Positions 1 to 11,237 of a stretch of DNA of 64,000 bases are shown piece after piece. The notes below the pieces were generated by a model. The model saw only the letters and a list, made by a program, of their open reading frames with translations, was not told the origin of the DNA and did not search any database. The position numbers and the translations under genes were made by a program. Numbering within the stretch: the stretch's first letter is position 1; each line of letters begins with the position of its first letter. Source of the stretch: Tigriopus japonicus. Its lineage: Eukaryota > Arthropoda > Copepoda > Harpacticoida > Harpacticidae. The DNA lies in the NCBI GenBank assembly GCA_010645155.1, contig CM021317.1, forward strand, positions 1,864,039 through 1,928,038. The letters run 5' to 3'.

Positions 1-234
1 GATCTCACAGGCACGCGATGGTTCCGCCACCCTGCGATGAGGCACCACCCTCCTTGAGTCACCACTCGCTTCTCCCCACTGCAGTCGAGGCACTTAACGT
101 CAGCCAGCTAGCAGGTTGGTACGAACCAACCACGCCATGTTGCATCAGGTGATGTTGGTATATGACTAGATGTAGTATTATGACTAGTCTAGTGGCGAGC
201 ACGAGCATATGACTAGGGAGCAGAGAATAGAACA
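1..234 (-). mobile_element. TRIM-like LTR element, cut by window edge
   Basis: Read on the minus strand, 234-138 starts with TGTT and ends with CAACA. It is followed immediately by TGGCGTGGTTGGT (137-125), two transitions away from the PBS motif TGGCGCAGTCGGT found at four other places here. The presumed LTR is 97 bp and shares the words CTAGTCAT and TGCTCGTGCTC with the LTRs at 39255-39383 and 57367-57485. The rest, 124-1, is GC-rich internal sequence running off the window. The second LTR and target duplication cannot be seen, so the identification rests on the LTR/PBS junction alone. Confidence 0.5.
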
Positions 235-335
235 ACTGGAAAACGCATTTGGCATATCAAGTGCTCCCACACCTTGAACTCCGCTTTGGCCAGGCCGTCT
301 TTTCGTGCTTGGGTAACACTTTTGATAGGTCTTGA

Positions 336-598
336 ATGGATGAGTGTAATCGAATGAATTCAGCTGGAAATTCTGGGGCCAAAATAACTAGGAATGGTCA
401 GAGCTCAGACATTTCATAGTTTTAGTTTGCTACGTGAGGCAAAAAAATCTTTTTTGAATTGATTGTCAAAATGAAGAAAACGAATAAGGATCACGAATTT
501 TATTAAATTTTACGGAGGTTGAGCCTCGACTCCAACGCATCCCAAACCATTTTGGCCCCAGAATCCCCAGCTGAATTTGTTCGATTACACTCATCCAT
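336..598. mobile_element. MITE, ATGGATGAG family, copy A
   Basis: The element has inverted ends beginning ATGGATGAGTGTAATCGAA, with imperfect pairing over about 50 bp, and a unique AT-rich middle. It is one of three copies (4375-4645, 28377-28638) alignable end to end. No convincing target duplication flanks any copy, so the superfamily is left open. It abuts and truncates the C-terminal side of the ORF relic on the minus strand at 600-1036. Confidence 0.75.
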
Positions 599-599
599 T

Positions 600-1036
600 G
601 GGCACAAATGATGCAACTGCACTGGCTTTCTCCGCATTGAAGGTAATTTGTTTGGAATCGGAATGATTTCATGGACGAGTAATCCGGAAACTAGGGCAGA
701 ATGGATGTGAAAACCCCATTCCCAAATCTTCCATTTTTTTCGACAAGAATCGCACAATACTCGAGGCAAACGTTGCTTGGTGGTCCAGTAGCCATCAATC
801 AAAAACTCATTGATGAGTCGCTCATATTTGGAACCGGATTCCATGACACGATGGCTCCTGCCAAGGCAAACCAAACCCAATCCTTTTCTGGCTCTCTCAT
901 GGCCTTCCATTATGGAAAATCCGAAAAAACCATTGACTTCTATTAATACTAGACCAAGTGTAAGTCTAAAAATGTGTCTCCGGTCGCCAACTGTTGAGCG
1001 GACAAAAGTGCGGGAACAATTGAAATGTGTGACCAA
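600..1036 (-). pseudogene. Cysteine-containing ORF relic, frameshifted and cut by a MITE
   Basis: The minus-strand frame from 1036 reads a compact basic protein with a LVCLGRS segment, a tract ending LCDSCRKKW, and a hydrophobic run LVSGLLVHEIIPIPNK. Near 670-600 the coherent sequence moves to another frame, which shows QCGESQCSCIICAQ; such paired cysteines suggest metal binding. Both frames then run into the MITE at 336-598, which supplies unrelated residues. I do not recognise the family. The CxxC...CxC-x2-C layout and the single-exon context would fit a protein of a mobile element, but that is inference. The frameshift and the MITE mark it as non-functional here. Confidence 0.4.
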
Positions 1037-1384
1037 GCAAATGTCAACGATGCAAGTGATGAGTCAAATGTGGAATTCAGTAATGTTTTTGGGTCATTTT
1101 TTGTTGTTGCTAGTGGTCACTGCCTTTAAAGAACTGAAGACGTCACTAGGTGACCATGCCATGGATTTGAATACTACAACTAGGAAGTTTTTTGCCAATA
1201 CATTGAACAAATCATTGGTAGGAAGAACACAGATTTAAGCTTTTGTGTTATGTAGGGTTAATCCAATGCATATGTGGACAAAAACTGACTTGTGGCTTCA
1301 AGAACGAGTTTTGAAAAGTTGGTCTTGATTCGCATGTTTGGTCACATTAACTGTCCGCTCAACAGTTGTGAGGGAGACATTTTC
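971..1384. repeat. Inverted repeat with ACTGTTGAGCGGACA arms
   Basis: The word ACTGTTGAGCGGACA near 990-1005 recurs in reverse complement near 1350-1365. Flanking similarity (TGTCTCC on both sides) extends each arm to about 40 bp with mismatches. The layout is MITE-like, but no target duplication was found and the left arm overlaps the relic ORF at 600-1036. Confidence 0.45.
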
Positions 1385-2879
1385 CTCATGAATTTGACGC
1401 ATTCCGCCCCGCTTGCCAAATCAGCCAGACTAAAGCTGGCACGCTATCTAGTGCTGGCATTTGATCTAAGGAAAAAACGAGTAAGATTGGAGAAGACGAA
1501 ACGGGAAAATGGCAGCACGCAATCAACACGTTGAAATAGCTTCGAGTTTGGTAAACAAAAGGTGACCAAAAATGGGGTCAACAGCCAATGTGCAAACTGG
1601 CAGAAACGATGCAAACATTGCAGAATGGGCTTGTATTAAGGACCATGAGTAAGATACGTGTAAAACCATTGAAGCATCATATGTTTTGACATGTTCTTTT
1701 TATTCTCATCATTACAGTTTCATTGTCAAGTAATATAAAGAAAAAAAACGGGAGACATACTTGTTTGCACTCACTCCGCGTGAAACGTTCAAAATCCTTT
1801 AAACCTCTCAGCCTAAAATGAGCGGGAAAGTTTGAATTGTAAGGAAATGAATAGACCTAAAATATATTTTCATTCAGACCTGATTCTAATGAAAGCAAAG
1901 TGAATTAAGAATGTACCAACATCAAAGTATAACTTGACATGGCAATTTGTTTTGGGAATTTCTTTCTAAACTTTCTTTTACCAATCTTAATGCCGTGCCG
2001 CGACAAACGATCGAGAAGAAGATACGATCGCAGAATTTTAGTGAAGCAATGAGTCAACAAAGGCCACGACCGAGCTAAGGAGTAAACAAACAGGTCCAGC
2101 TGATGATTACTTAGCTTTCCTCATTGTTAAGGGTGTTAAGGTCGGCGGTCGCTTTCTTCCCTTCTTTTTTCTACTTCTCTCGTCACACTTTATCTGTAAG
2201 AAAAAACTAGTTTATCGAAGTAAATCAATTGGAGTGAGAGCAAGAAAAGAACAAGATCATAATCGCCATTTCGAATATCGTGCCCAATATGTTTGTAAGT
2301 TTATGCTATTATTTTCTTTCTTTATATTTATATCAATTTTCAATCAAATACAGGAAACCGTTGTGTTCTAAGAAAACGCGCATTCGACATTTGGCGGCGA
2401 TTATAAGGGGTTTTAATGACTTTTACAACTTCTTCATCTCAATCTCAAGATTGGTTAAAGCTTGATCCCCGTCACTTAAACAGGCTTCATTTGCTACTGA
2501 TGGAGCAGGAGTTGAGAATACTGCTCCGAATTGGTCGGACAATTTGTTTGCCAGTTATGTTGGGTTGGATAATTCTTTGCCGTCAACCAACCAGTAATGG
2601 CCCAACAGGGGGTTTAGCCTTGCGTTTGGAATTGGCGTATTTGCACAAATCTTTTGGGTTCTTTTTAACTTCCATAAAAACTATCTTTTCTTTCCACACT
2701 TGGTCATTCATTTGGGAGGATTTTAACAAATCATCAATGCGCGTAATCTTTTTGCTAATGCTTGCATAAATAGATGTATGGGCGCCTACAGATTTTTGGC
2801 GTTTTATTGAAGGAACTCTTTTTTTTGAAGAGCTTTTTTTCTTTCGTTTGGTATTTTAGCTTGTTCACGCCTATTTGAC
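1385..2879. other. AT-rich stretch without recognisable gene
   Basis: Only short ORFs without family resemblance occur here, the longest being a plus-strand frame of about 117 codons at 2416-2769. A sequence resembling a small intron (GTAAGT near 2295, pyrimidine-rich tract and CAG near 2355) might indicate an unrecognised transcript, but nothing in the protein sense supports it. Confidence 0.4.
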
Positions 2880-3655
2880 AATAAGGGTATTCCTAATTGT
2901 GAACAAATTTCGCCAAAGGCGTCAAAGAGCCAGGAGATCCATACTGGCTACACTTTCACTTGGCCAGTGTTCTTCTTCATATCGATATTTGGCTAGTCCG
3001 ATTCGGCGAGTTTTTACTTCAGGAAGATTAGGGAGACCCTCTAAGATAGTTGTGCGTATTTCTAGAACATTGTGATCGGACATGTTACTTGAAATCACTT
3101 GAACATTGTTAATAAGGTCAGGGCTGCTACCTAAGACTAGATCTAGAACACTTTCGCCTCGCGTGAGTTCTCCAACATGTTGAGAGAGATTCAAGTCAAA
3201 CATAAATTCCTCCATTCTCTGATATGAAGTTGAATTTTATTTTGGCAAGGGGATGTAACCAAGTGGACTTGGCTCCTATTGGACCATAGTTTTGGGGAAA
3301 GTGAAATCACCCACTACAAGGTACTGTGAACAAATAGATTTAGCCAATTCGTTCTCAATAAATTCTAGTCCAGTACTGAACGAATTAATGGAGCAAGATG
3401 GAGGTGTCACCTTTAGACATTCTATTGGTGGAGGTTACGTATTCACTTGTTATGAAAAGGCAGACTCTTCCGTGTGGAAATATTTTGTTTTTAAGTCTTA
3501 CTCTGTCACAACGATGAAGTGTAAATCCCTCGATTGCTAGTTCTTCGTCAAGGACTCCGTCCCTTAGCCAAGTTTCAGTGACGGTTATGAATGAATTATG
3601 TTGTGTTATAGACATCTCTTCCAATGCTTTAATCTTGGACGAGTCTTTTTTTTAT
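2880..3655 (-). pseudogene. Non-LTR retrotransposon fragment, apurinic endonuclease part
   Basis: Two minus-strand frames hold pieces of an APE-type endonuclease as found at the N-terminus of LINE ORF2 proteins. The frame at 3624-3385 has TVTETWLRDGVLDEE, the TETWL strand after the first catalytic segment. The frame at 3215-2922 has GESVLDLVLGSSPDLI followed by MSDHNVLE, corresponding to the xDLxL and SDH catalytic blocks. The frame break between them, and the absence of a reverse transcriptase at lower coordinates, mark a decayed 5' fragment. Confidence 0.7.
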
Positions 3656-3734
3656 ATCAAGCATTGTACATTCAAGTAAATTCCCTTTAAAGTATTGGAC
3701 GTTTTGGGTTTCACAGAGATATCAAGGTTTGTAC

Positions 3735-3837
3735 CTGTTATGAAAAGTCACCCTTGAGAAACGTGGAAATTTTGAGCACCCTGAAAAAAAGGGAGAATAA
3801 AAATAGTACGTTTCTCAAGGGTGACTTTTCATAACAG
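3735..3837. mobile_element. 103-bp MITE with about 29-bp inverted ends
   Basis: CTGTTATGAAAAGTCACCC at 3735 continues as an essentially perfect inverted match to the sequence ending at 3837, with about 29 bp per arm and a short AT-rich loop. TAC occurs on both outer sides (3732-3734 and 3838-3840) and is the likely 3-bp target duplication. It lies just beyond the LINE endonuclease fragment. Confidence 0.75.
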
Positions 3838-4081
3838 TACCATCACCTCTAGTCTCAAAGAATTATGTTTCTGGACATAAGGGTCCGGTGAGTCTTGTAT
3901 TGGTAGAGATACTACCGGGGAAGGAGGTGGGGCTGTAGCTTGAGGTCAGGAATTTGCATCGGCCTGAATCAAATGAGTGGGTTGATTATCGATAAGACGA
4001 GTTCGACGACTTTGGAGGAAGTTTTTGCAAAGGCACGATGAAAACAACAAAAAAATGTTCCGAGGATAGAGAAACTAACCA

Positions 4082-4190
4082 ATGAGTAAAAATACTCGCA
4101 AGAAATATTTAAAACAAGACATGCCTCTTCAGGCTGCACGCGCCAAACACTCAAAAAGAAGGTCAGTTGTTGAGTTCAACTCCATATTAC
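4082..4190 (+). repeat. Short basic ORF start related to 12847-12945
   Basis: A frame opening MSKNTRKKYLKQDMPLQ continues into RAKHSKRRSVVEF. At 12847-12945 a second frame opens MSSLDVQSQATRAKRSKRG and shares the DNA word CGCGCCAAACNCTCAAAAAGA and the following GTCAG(T/C)TGTTGAGTT. A weaker relative (MAKNAQKLDMPFQ) begins near 6868. These look like repeated N-terminal pieces of one basic protein, perhaps from a mobile element. The function is not recognised. Confidence 0.35.
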
Positions 4191-4374
4191 CTAAGCAACA
4201 ACAAAATTTCATTTTCAATAAGGACGAGCACCCATCAACCTTTACTCACTTATTGTTTCTCAGAAATGCATGTTACATGTATTATAATACGGTTTTTTGG
4301 ATTAAATTCAACAGGAATCCATGCAGTAAAGTCTAATCCGACTACCGTCCATATTATTTCAAGCTCTTCCATCA

Positions 4375-4645
4375 ATGGATGAGTGCAATCGAACGAACTC
4401 AGCTCGCATTCTCGGGCCAAACTGGCTAGGGATGGGATGGGCAAGACTCGGGCATTTCAAAGTTTAAGTTTGCTACGTGAGGGAAAACATCTTGTTTCAA
4501 TTGATTGTCAAAACGAAAAATGCGAATTGGGCTCGAGAATTTCAATTAAGTTTTTTTGGAGGGTTAGTCTCGATTCTGACACATCCCTAGCAATTTTTGC
4601 CCCAAAAATCCCCAGCTGAATTCTCAGCCGACCCTACTCATCCAT
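4375..4645. mobile_element. MITE, ATGGATGAG family, copy B
   Basis: It opens ATGGATGAGTGCAATCGAAC and closes with the inverted CTACTCATCCAT; the internal sequence aligns with copies A and C, including TTTGCTACGTGAGG and GATTGTCAAAACGAA. This copy is 271 bp. No clear target duplication is seen. Confidence 0.75.
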
Positions 4646-5116
4646 TGTTGATGACAGTACTTCATACATGAGACATGAAAAAATTGAAGAAATCTTCCTA
4701 ATTAAAGATTATTTGGGTCAGAAAAGTTCATGCGCGATGGTTTGGTTTCCATCACTAGTTATGGGCGTGTTTGTTGTTCAGGTTCTTATGAATCATCCAG
4801 TAAGTCCAAGGATCAGTTTAAGTTGATAAGGCCCTTAAATTTTACTTCGTGATACATTATTTACATACTGTGCAATGCACTATCTTCAAGCGTTTTCGAC
4901 TGAACTTTGTTCGGCGATTTTTAGTTTATCTTTGCTTGACTGTGTATTGACACATAAAACGTGTCCAATATCGAGGTTTTAACATGGCAGGTAACATTTT
5001 AGCACTTATTGAGCATATTTATGTAAGTATTCTGCACTAATGGAAACAATTAGAGTAAGTAAAAATGTTTTCACATTCCTTTTTGACCGTGTGTATAAAT
5101 CATTTGCAATCAAAGT

Positions 5117-5847
5117 ATGACACAAATTTCAGCTCTCCGTTTGAGTCTTCTGGTCTTCGTAATCACCAGTAAAGCCACGGCAGACAATTTTGTGGATATT
5201 AGTCAAGACGTTAATGGATGTGAACTTAACTCGACTTACTGGTTTATGCCTCTTGGTACCTGGGAAAGCAATAAAATCAATTGTCTGGCAGAAGACTTTG
5301 GAACTTCCAGGTTAGTTTCCAATCGTTTTTTTTGCTCGGTTTATTCACATCTTTTATTCGATCTCTCTATTTTTCCAGATTAGCGGTCATTGAAGATCAG
5401 TTTGAAAATGATTGTTTGGCCAAATACATTTTAGAACGTAAGTCTACCGAATATGAAATAGGAGAATTTATCAAAAACCAATAGATCTTCTTTCTCCCTC
5501 CTGAAATTAGACTACACACCTTCAGCTACGGTAAAATATGCCATTGGATTGGCAGACAAACAGTATAAGGGTATATGGGAATGGGAAAGTGAGTGGTCCA
5601 AACAAGTGCTCTAGTCCAAACGATATTCTGATACGTAGCATTTTTGTAACTTTCTTTCCATCTAGATACGGACGAACCTACAGCTTTTTTTCAACATTGG
5701 GCAGTTAATAGCCCAACGTCAACAGCAACGGAGGATTGTGCCTACATGTTTGCTGGGGAAACTGAAAGCAAAACTGGATTTTGGGGAACAGTGGCATGTT
5801 CAACGACAACAACAGGCCTTTATGCTATTTGTGAAAAACCAAATTAA
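5117..5847 (+). CDS. Secreted C-type-lectin-like protein, four exons
   Basis: Exons are 5117-5310, 5379-5437, 5511-5588 and 5666-5847, with GT..AG introns of 68, 73 and 77 bp, joining to a 170-residue protein. Residues 1-22 are a signal peptide. The rest is one C-type lectin-like domain: Cys35 opens the long form, IGLADK (96-101) is the WIGL-type strand, WEWE follows at 107-110, and Cys56, Cys135, Cys155 and Cys166 fit the two conserved disulphides. The long-loop EPN/QPD sugar-binding triplet is absent (the loop reads NSPTSTATEDC), and the WND position reads FWGTVAC, so classical calcium-dependent sugar binding is not expected. A second in-frame acceptor near 5524 could shorten exon 3 by a few residues. 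AATAAA lies at 5914-5919. The nearest TATA-like word (5094-5100) is only 17 bp before the start codon, so the promoter is not located. Confidence 0.85.
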
Positions 5848-5913
5848 GAACCTTGAACCGGTCTACCAAACACAAGTTTCGTATATGCTTCCGATGGTAT
5901 AACTATTACAGTA

Positions 5914-5919
5914 AATAAA
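5914..5919 (+). terminator. Polyadenylation signal of the lectin-like gene
   Basis: AATAAA lies 66 bp after the stop codon at 5847, in the right place and orientation for 3' end formation. Confidence 0.6.
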
Positions 5920-7310
5920 ACAACTTTGGATAAAGCTTTGGTCAACACAAACACGTTTCGTTTGCTTTTTGGCTCACATCGACTTTTGTGCTTTTTTTTC
6001 GTTTTGATAATTTTTTGAACATTTTCAAGTTCCTTTTTTCACCAAAGGAACTGAAATGCCATTACGTTTCAAAAATGCTGTGATGGTAACGACCAAAAAC
6101 CTCAAAAATTACTCGTTACTTTTCCAAAATTTATTGTTTCCCTTTTTTCCTTTTCAAAAGTCTGAAACTGATTTTCTTAAAGAAAAAAATTAAAATTTAA
6201 AGCAGACAATTATTGTGGATATTTGAAGCGGTAATTATGTATTATTTGTGGCTTTCAATGAAATTAAAATAAACATTTAGTCAAGTATTGCATGAAGAAA
6301 AAAAAGAAGGGATATACCTTGGGAGCGGATTTTTAGTTGATCAAAAAGACAAAAGTTAGCCTTGTAGATGGCTTTGTAATCAAAAAAAAGTTGGAAAATG
6401 CCGAAAGAGTGGGCAAAAAGTTGAAGTCGTTTACTAAATCGATGAAAATTCACAATTTTACGGAGTATTTTGAACATCTGGGGCGCATTTTGAAGTTTAT
6501 ATTTTGAAGGAATTGATGCCTTTAAATACAGTTTCTTCCAACACAATGTAATTCAGAAATAGAATACAGCAAGAATTCAGTTATCAATTTGGAGAAACTC
6601 AAATTTTTGAAAGGTAAAGTGTTATGAAGTTTTTCTGAAAATCCGTATAAAATGGGAGACACAAGTAAAAGGTTGTGCGAAACGTGTGAAATTTTTCCGC
6701 CAGCGGGTATAAGTTCGCGCCCGGCAGTTCGGCCAAGGTTGGCGTAACGATGGGGTAGGGCTGACCCTGTCACAATTTTAGCTTCTTTAGCTATCAATTT
6801 AATGTAAAAGCGGCAATTTCCTGTTTGGGGAGTTCAATAATAGCAAACCATTTTTATGAGCTCATTTATGGCAAAAAATGCTCAAAAACTAGACATGCCT
6901 TTTCAAACCGAGGCCTTCAATTTTTTACTTCCGCGGAACAAAAGTCGAAAAAGTGTTGCCATGGAAATTGAAAGAAGCTTTAAAGTCGACTCTACCATAA
7001 GAAAATCCAACACAACTACAAAGAACTCCTCAATACAGCAAGTCTGTTCATGTTCGTTCATTGTTTCTTGAGAAGCGTCATTAAAACATAAAAATCAAAT
7101 CAAGGCCATTTTTCCAAAGCAAAACATCCGATATCCAGTCTGCATAAAACCTCAACCATTTCTCAAAAGTTGGGATAGTGTTCAGGAGATTTCATAATAT
7201 TTTGCAGATTTCATGTCAAATCTTAATAAATTTCCTTTGGAGCTTAAGTTAGGAGGACATTCATGATTTACAGTGCAATAGATCCACCCTTAAACTTAGT
7301 TTGGCAGATA
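5920..7310. other. AT-rich stretch without recognisable gene
   Basis: Short ORFs only. A frame starting near 6868 (MAKNAQKLDMPFQ) loosely resembles the ORF starts at 4082 and 12847. Nothing else is recognised. Confidence 0.4.
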
Positions 7311-7319
7311 CTTTCAACA

Positions 7320-8395
7320 AAATAACGTACAGCACGGCGTTTAATTTAGTTAGAAAAGTCATTTTTGAGTTCCAAAGACTTTTGAGACCAGTTTTGAGGT
7401 GAAGAGACACTGCCACCTGTGTAATCGAGTTCTTTTAATTAGGTTACGGGCCAAAAATTGACGTAATGTGACTTAGAACGTACTTAAACACAAGTATGTG
7501 AATATTTTCAGGTCAAAAGTGGTTATAAATATTGGTAAAACCTATTTTGCCGTTCAATTTTCAATGGCTATTTTCGAACACAATTCTCGAGGACACAATC
7601 GGACTTTTGTTAACCTAAATTAGAACAAAGGCTCATTAGATTTCGTCTATACTTCAGGTACAGGCAACCATGGGACCACCTTGAGAATGGGGGAAAAGAA
7701 AAATTCAGAATATTGTTTTGGAGCGTGTTTTAAGTGGCATTCCATCAATTTTTGGCCCGTGACCGAGTTAAAAGAACTCTATCATTACTAGGGACGGGCA
7801 AAAAGTGTAAAAAGATTTTTGGTAACTTAAACACATTTATTTGCCTTTTTGCACTTTTCGCCTTTATTTGCCCGATTTTTTTACGAATTCGGCCTAAAAT
7901 GAACAAATTGATGATAGTTAGCTATTTCTTCTTTAAAAATGTTTACGTTTGGAAGATTTTTTTTCAAATTTGAAAACTAAATCTGATTTTATAGCTCCCA
8001 GCGTAGGCTAGCATGGTATTGATTACTACTACTTCAGTATCTAAATTTTGCTCTTCAAGATTGAAAAATAACAAGCAGTTGACAAGAAAGTATCTGAAGC
8101 TTTTTGTTTCAGAAAATTCAGTTTTTTGCGATTTTTTTCGATTTTATTTGCGCTTTTTTGGTTTTTATTTGCGCTTTTGACCTTTTTTTGCACTTTATTT
8201 TACGATTTTGGGCTGATTTTTCTGCAACTTTTGGTAACCAAAAGCTTGTTTTGATTTGCACTTTTTGCCCGTCCCTAATCATTACATATGTGGCAGTGTC
8301 TCTCCACCTCCAAACTGGTCTCAAAAGTCTTTGGAACTCGAAAAATGACTTCTCTAGCTAAATTAAACGCCGCGAAGAGTCAGTAAATTGTACAA
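7320..8395. repeat. Large inverted repeat with a nested hAT-like MITE
   Basis: The left arm at about 7320-7460 (GGCGTTTAATTTAG, then GTTCCAAAGACTTTTGAGAC, then GAGTTCTTTTAA) returns in reverse complement at about 7735-8385. The right arm is split by the MITE at 7789-8277. A third, direct copy of the arm lies at 63600-63715. Arms of about 130 bp flank some 275 bp of AT-rich centre. Confidence 0.7.
7789..8277. mobile_element. hAT-like MITE with 8-bp target duplication
   Basis: The ends are inverted copies of TAGGGACGGGCAAAAAGTG, continuing to a GGTAAC/GTTACC pair. The exact 8-bp duplication ATCATTAC flanks it (7781-7788 and 8278-8285). An 8-bp duplication with TAG-starting ends fits the hAT superfamily. 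The inside is dominated by variants of TTTATTTGC and GCACTTTT. No transposase is present. A one-ended relative lies at 63190-63551. Confidence 0.85.
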
Positions 8396-8485
8396 AATTG
8401 AGAATGGATCCCAATCAAATAAATGTTTAACTTTAGAACAACAAGATTAACTATAGACAGTTTTTCAAGTTGCTCGTAGACTAAG

Positions 8486-8651
8486 TCAGGAACCACTGTA
8501 CTTCAGGACGGATTTCAAAAATACACACTAGGTCCGATCACTGTACTAAAATGTGAGTTTTTGTAACAAATATATTGTTCCGTTGAATTTCCATAGTACT
8601 AATCGGACCTGGTGTGTATTTTGAAAGTAATCCTGGCTTGAGCCATCCTTG
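8486..8651. mobile_element. MITE with 6-bp duplication, copy 1
   Basis: A 166-bp element flanked by the exact 6-bp duplication ACTAAG (8480-8485 and 8652-8657). The outer 20 bp of the ends pair poorly, while the inner part (TTTCAAAAATACACAC, then a GGTCCGAT core) pairs almost perfectly with its inverse. Copies 2 and 3 are at 19718-19884 and 47021-47187. Confidence 0.9.
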
Positions 8652-9094
8652 ACTAAGTTTGATGAAAATTTTGGCTAAGCTGTTACCCCTCTTTGAACAA
8701 GGAAGCTTCAAGTCACCGTATGCAGACTCTTTTCTACAAATACATCTTTTTTTGTCAACATCATGTCATCTGGAATGCTTGAAATTCATTAGAAGGCTAA
8801 TATCAACAATTAAGCAAGCCAAGTAGTAAAACGGAACTAGATTGATCGAATTCTTTGACATCTTTTATATCAAAAACTATCTTGTATGTTATATTTTTGT
8901 TTAAGGTGATTTCTTGCCCAAGTTCTGGTGAAAACAAGATATAGCGTATCCAGAATCTGAGGAATACAAGTACTTGTTCAAGGGTATTAATATTTTCTAA
9001 GATTTTCTGCAGGCTTTAGCCATTACCCTCTCTATCTGCAACTAAAGTAACTGAACGAACAAAATAGTAATCAGTCTTGAATTATTTTCTTTTT

Positions 9095-9170
9095 TTTTTG
9101 GATGGGGGAGGGGGGGAGCGGGGGGAGCGGATTTTTTAATAGCGCTACATGGAATGGGATTCCCTGTAAA
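9095..9170 (+). repeat. G-run block and segment with an inverted copy at 13395-13450
   Basis: A run of G-tracts (about 9101-9130: GGGGGAGGGGGGGAGCGGGG) could form a quadruplex. It leads into GGATTTTTTAATAGCGCTAC and ATGGAATGGGATTCCC. The reverse complement of this whole block, including a C-tract, is at about 13395-13460. This is likely one end of a dispersed element. The following plus-strand frame to 9399 (NCKNCNLRLKDDFSSHF) has paired cysteines but is not recognised. Confidence 0.5.
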
Positions 9171-9709
9171 GAGAGTTAATTGCAAAAATTGCAACTTACG
9201 TCTTAAAGATGATTTCTCTTCACATTTCGAATCTTTTAGAGCTAAACTACGACATTCTTGTGCTCAAACACAAAAAGTTATGCTGAGTAATAACACATTT
9301 AAGATGAGGATTGCTCTGACATCAAGAAACTTCGACCCTGGTTTGCCTACATCTATCAAGGGGAAAATTTTGAAGCTTCGGTTAAACTCTTTAAATTGAA
9401 AATGCAAAAATCTGGAAAATTTACAAGAGGAGTGTTAGAATGTTTAATCTCTTTTAAAACCGCACATTCCTATTAGAATTGGAGTTAAAGATGATAAAAC
9501 CTATTCATTGAAGTAAATAGACACTGGTGAACATGGGTGAGAAATACGTGCATCATTCTTATTTTCTCTTACCCTTGGATGGTCATTGTGGTTCCGTGCG
9601 TTGGTGAACGGTTAATGACCATCCGGGGCATTCCGAGAACGCATTTAGCCTTTGGTGCTAATTGCAGCTCTCTTGACATTTCTCACTTTGCATTAGTAGT
9701 CATCACTTT

Positions 9710-11008
9710 TTATTGTTCTCCAAATCTTTTTGGTTTCTTTCTGATTCTGGAAGATCTTCGAAGTAGGTTTGGCTGGTTGTCGTTTCCATTGAAATGTCGG
9801 TCTTCCGTCTTCTCGGCTTCTACTTGGCTCATGATGGGTATAATTTGGAGTGTAGTTGGGACATTGTGATTGCTGTTTTTTTGGGTTTGCTCTGTTGGGT
9901 AGTAGCTTTTGAGGTGAGAACCATGTCTTCGGAGGGTTCTCCCATCCGTTGTTCGAGTGATGATGTATTCATGGCCCTTGCTTTGCATTATTTTGTAAGG
10001 CGTCTCTTCCTAGGTGTTGCTGAACTTGGTTTTGGCTCCATGATTGTACAGAAGAACGCAGTCGTTTTTGCGAAACCTTTTCCCTCTTCCCTTCTTCTGG
10101 TTAATAACTTGGTTTTGACTTTCTCTCAAGTTGTGATCGCGTATCCTTGCCCGTTCGAGTTGCCGACCTAGTTGTTCCAAATTGTGCTGTTTTGGGGTGG
10201 GGAGAGCACCATTTGAGAAGGGCATTAGGAATTGAGCGGGAGAGAGGCCCGTCGACGGGTGCGGTGTGTGCCTGTATTCGTTGACTGACGTTTTCATGGC
10301 CTCAAAGATGCTACTCGCGCTCAAATGCGTTGCCCGAATCGCTTTTTTCAAGATTCTCATAAAACACTCGGCCGGATTGCTTTGAGGATGCATGGGTGGT
10401 GTCAGCTCGTGGGAAATTTGCTTTGATGTTACAAAAGCTTTGAATTCCTCACTAACAAAGCATGCGCCATTGTCTGAGCGAATTTTCCGAGGGTTACCAT
10501 AAGTGTCGAATATGATCGCCAAAGCCTTTGTGACCGACCTCGCAGAGCAATCTGGCAACATTGAAGTGACCGGATACCTTGAGAGGTCACAACGTAAGAC
10601 CAGGATGTGGTCGTTGTTTGGTAGGGGTCCGAAGAGATCTACTGATACGGTCTCCCATGGGAGATGTGGGGTCGGGTGCGTTTTGCTGAGGGGTTTTAGG
10701 GGATCTGTTGTGATTAACTGACAGTTAGGACACGATTTTACAAGTTTTTCCACCATTTTGTCTTGTCCCGGAAACCAAACTGAATCTCTCAATCTTCTTT
10801 TTGTACCGGAAATTCCAAAATGGGCTCGTCCATGAGCTAATTCAACCGCTTTTTGGTACAATGTCGGGGGAAGCACTATGCGTTCTCCTCGCAGTATGTT
10901 TCCTGCGGTTGAAATGGACAGCTCGGAGAAAATGGAAGAGAATGGACCGGTTTTTGACTTGGGTGCAGGCACATTTGATGTTTGGATGGCTCTTTTGAGA
11001 TCCTGCAT
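9710..11008 (-). pseudogene. Ty3/Gypsy integrase and pol C-terminus, frameshifted
   Basis: The minus-strand frame from 11008 to 10010 gives 332 residues of retroviral-type integrase. The zinc domain is His59, His63, Cys93, Cys96 (H-x3-H-x29-C-x2-C), and the catalytic core is Asp124 (VDLFGPL), Asp179 (RSDNGACF) and Glu214 (NPAECFMR) with the canonical 35-residue spacing. After KFSNT a shift moves the coding frame; the frame at 9988-9710 gives LRRHGSHLKSYYP and ends RSSRIRKKPKRFGE, typical of the Gypsy pol tail. Protease, reverse transcriptase and RNase H are missing, and no LTR was found, so this is a 5'-truncated dead copy. Its intact active site suggests fairly recent decay. The TRIM at 11238 starts 230 bp beyond its 5' edge. 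Confidence 0.9.
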
Positions 11009-11237
11009 TAACGCACACTTTTCTGTTTCGTTAAAGACTTAGAGGTAAGCATATCAATAAAGGTTTTGAGAACAGATCATCATTTGGAAGCATAAATCAT
11101 TTTTGCATTTCATCGTCATTTGTGTCCCAATGTCGTCTTTGGAACTGCTTGAAGTTTTCGAACATCATCATTGATGTCAATGGCTGAGGCTTCTAGAGAG
11201 CTGCTCAGTATCACTTAAGGCTTTTAAAAGACCAAAA

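Noticed and set aside
138..234. Hammerhead ribozyme in the short LTRs (retrozyme)
   Set aside because: No CTGATGA core with matching GAAA segment and stems was seen in any of the LTRs.
2416..2769. 117-codon ORF as a gene
   Set aside because: Low-complexity hydrophobic translation, no recognisable domain; other frames look equally plausible.
5094..5100. TATA box of the lectin-like gene
   Set aside because: TATAAAT lies only 17 bp before the start codon, which would place the start of transcription inside or after the start codon.
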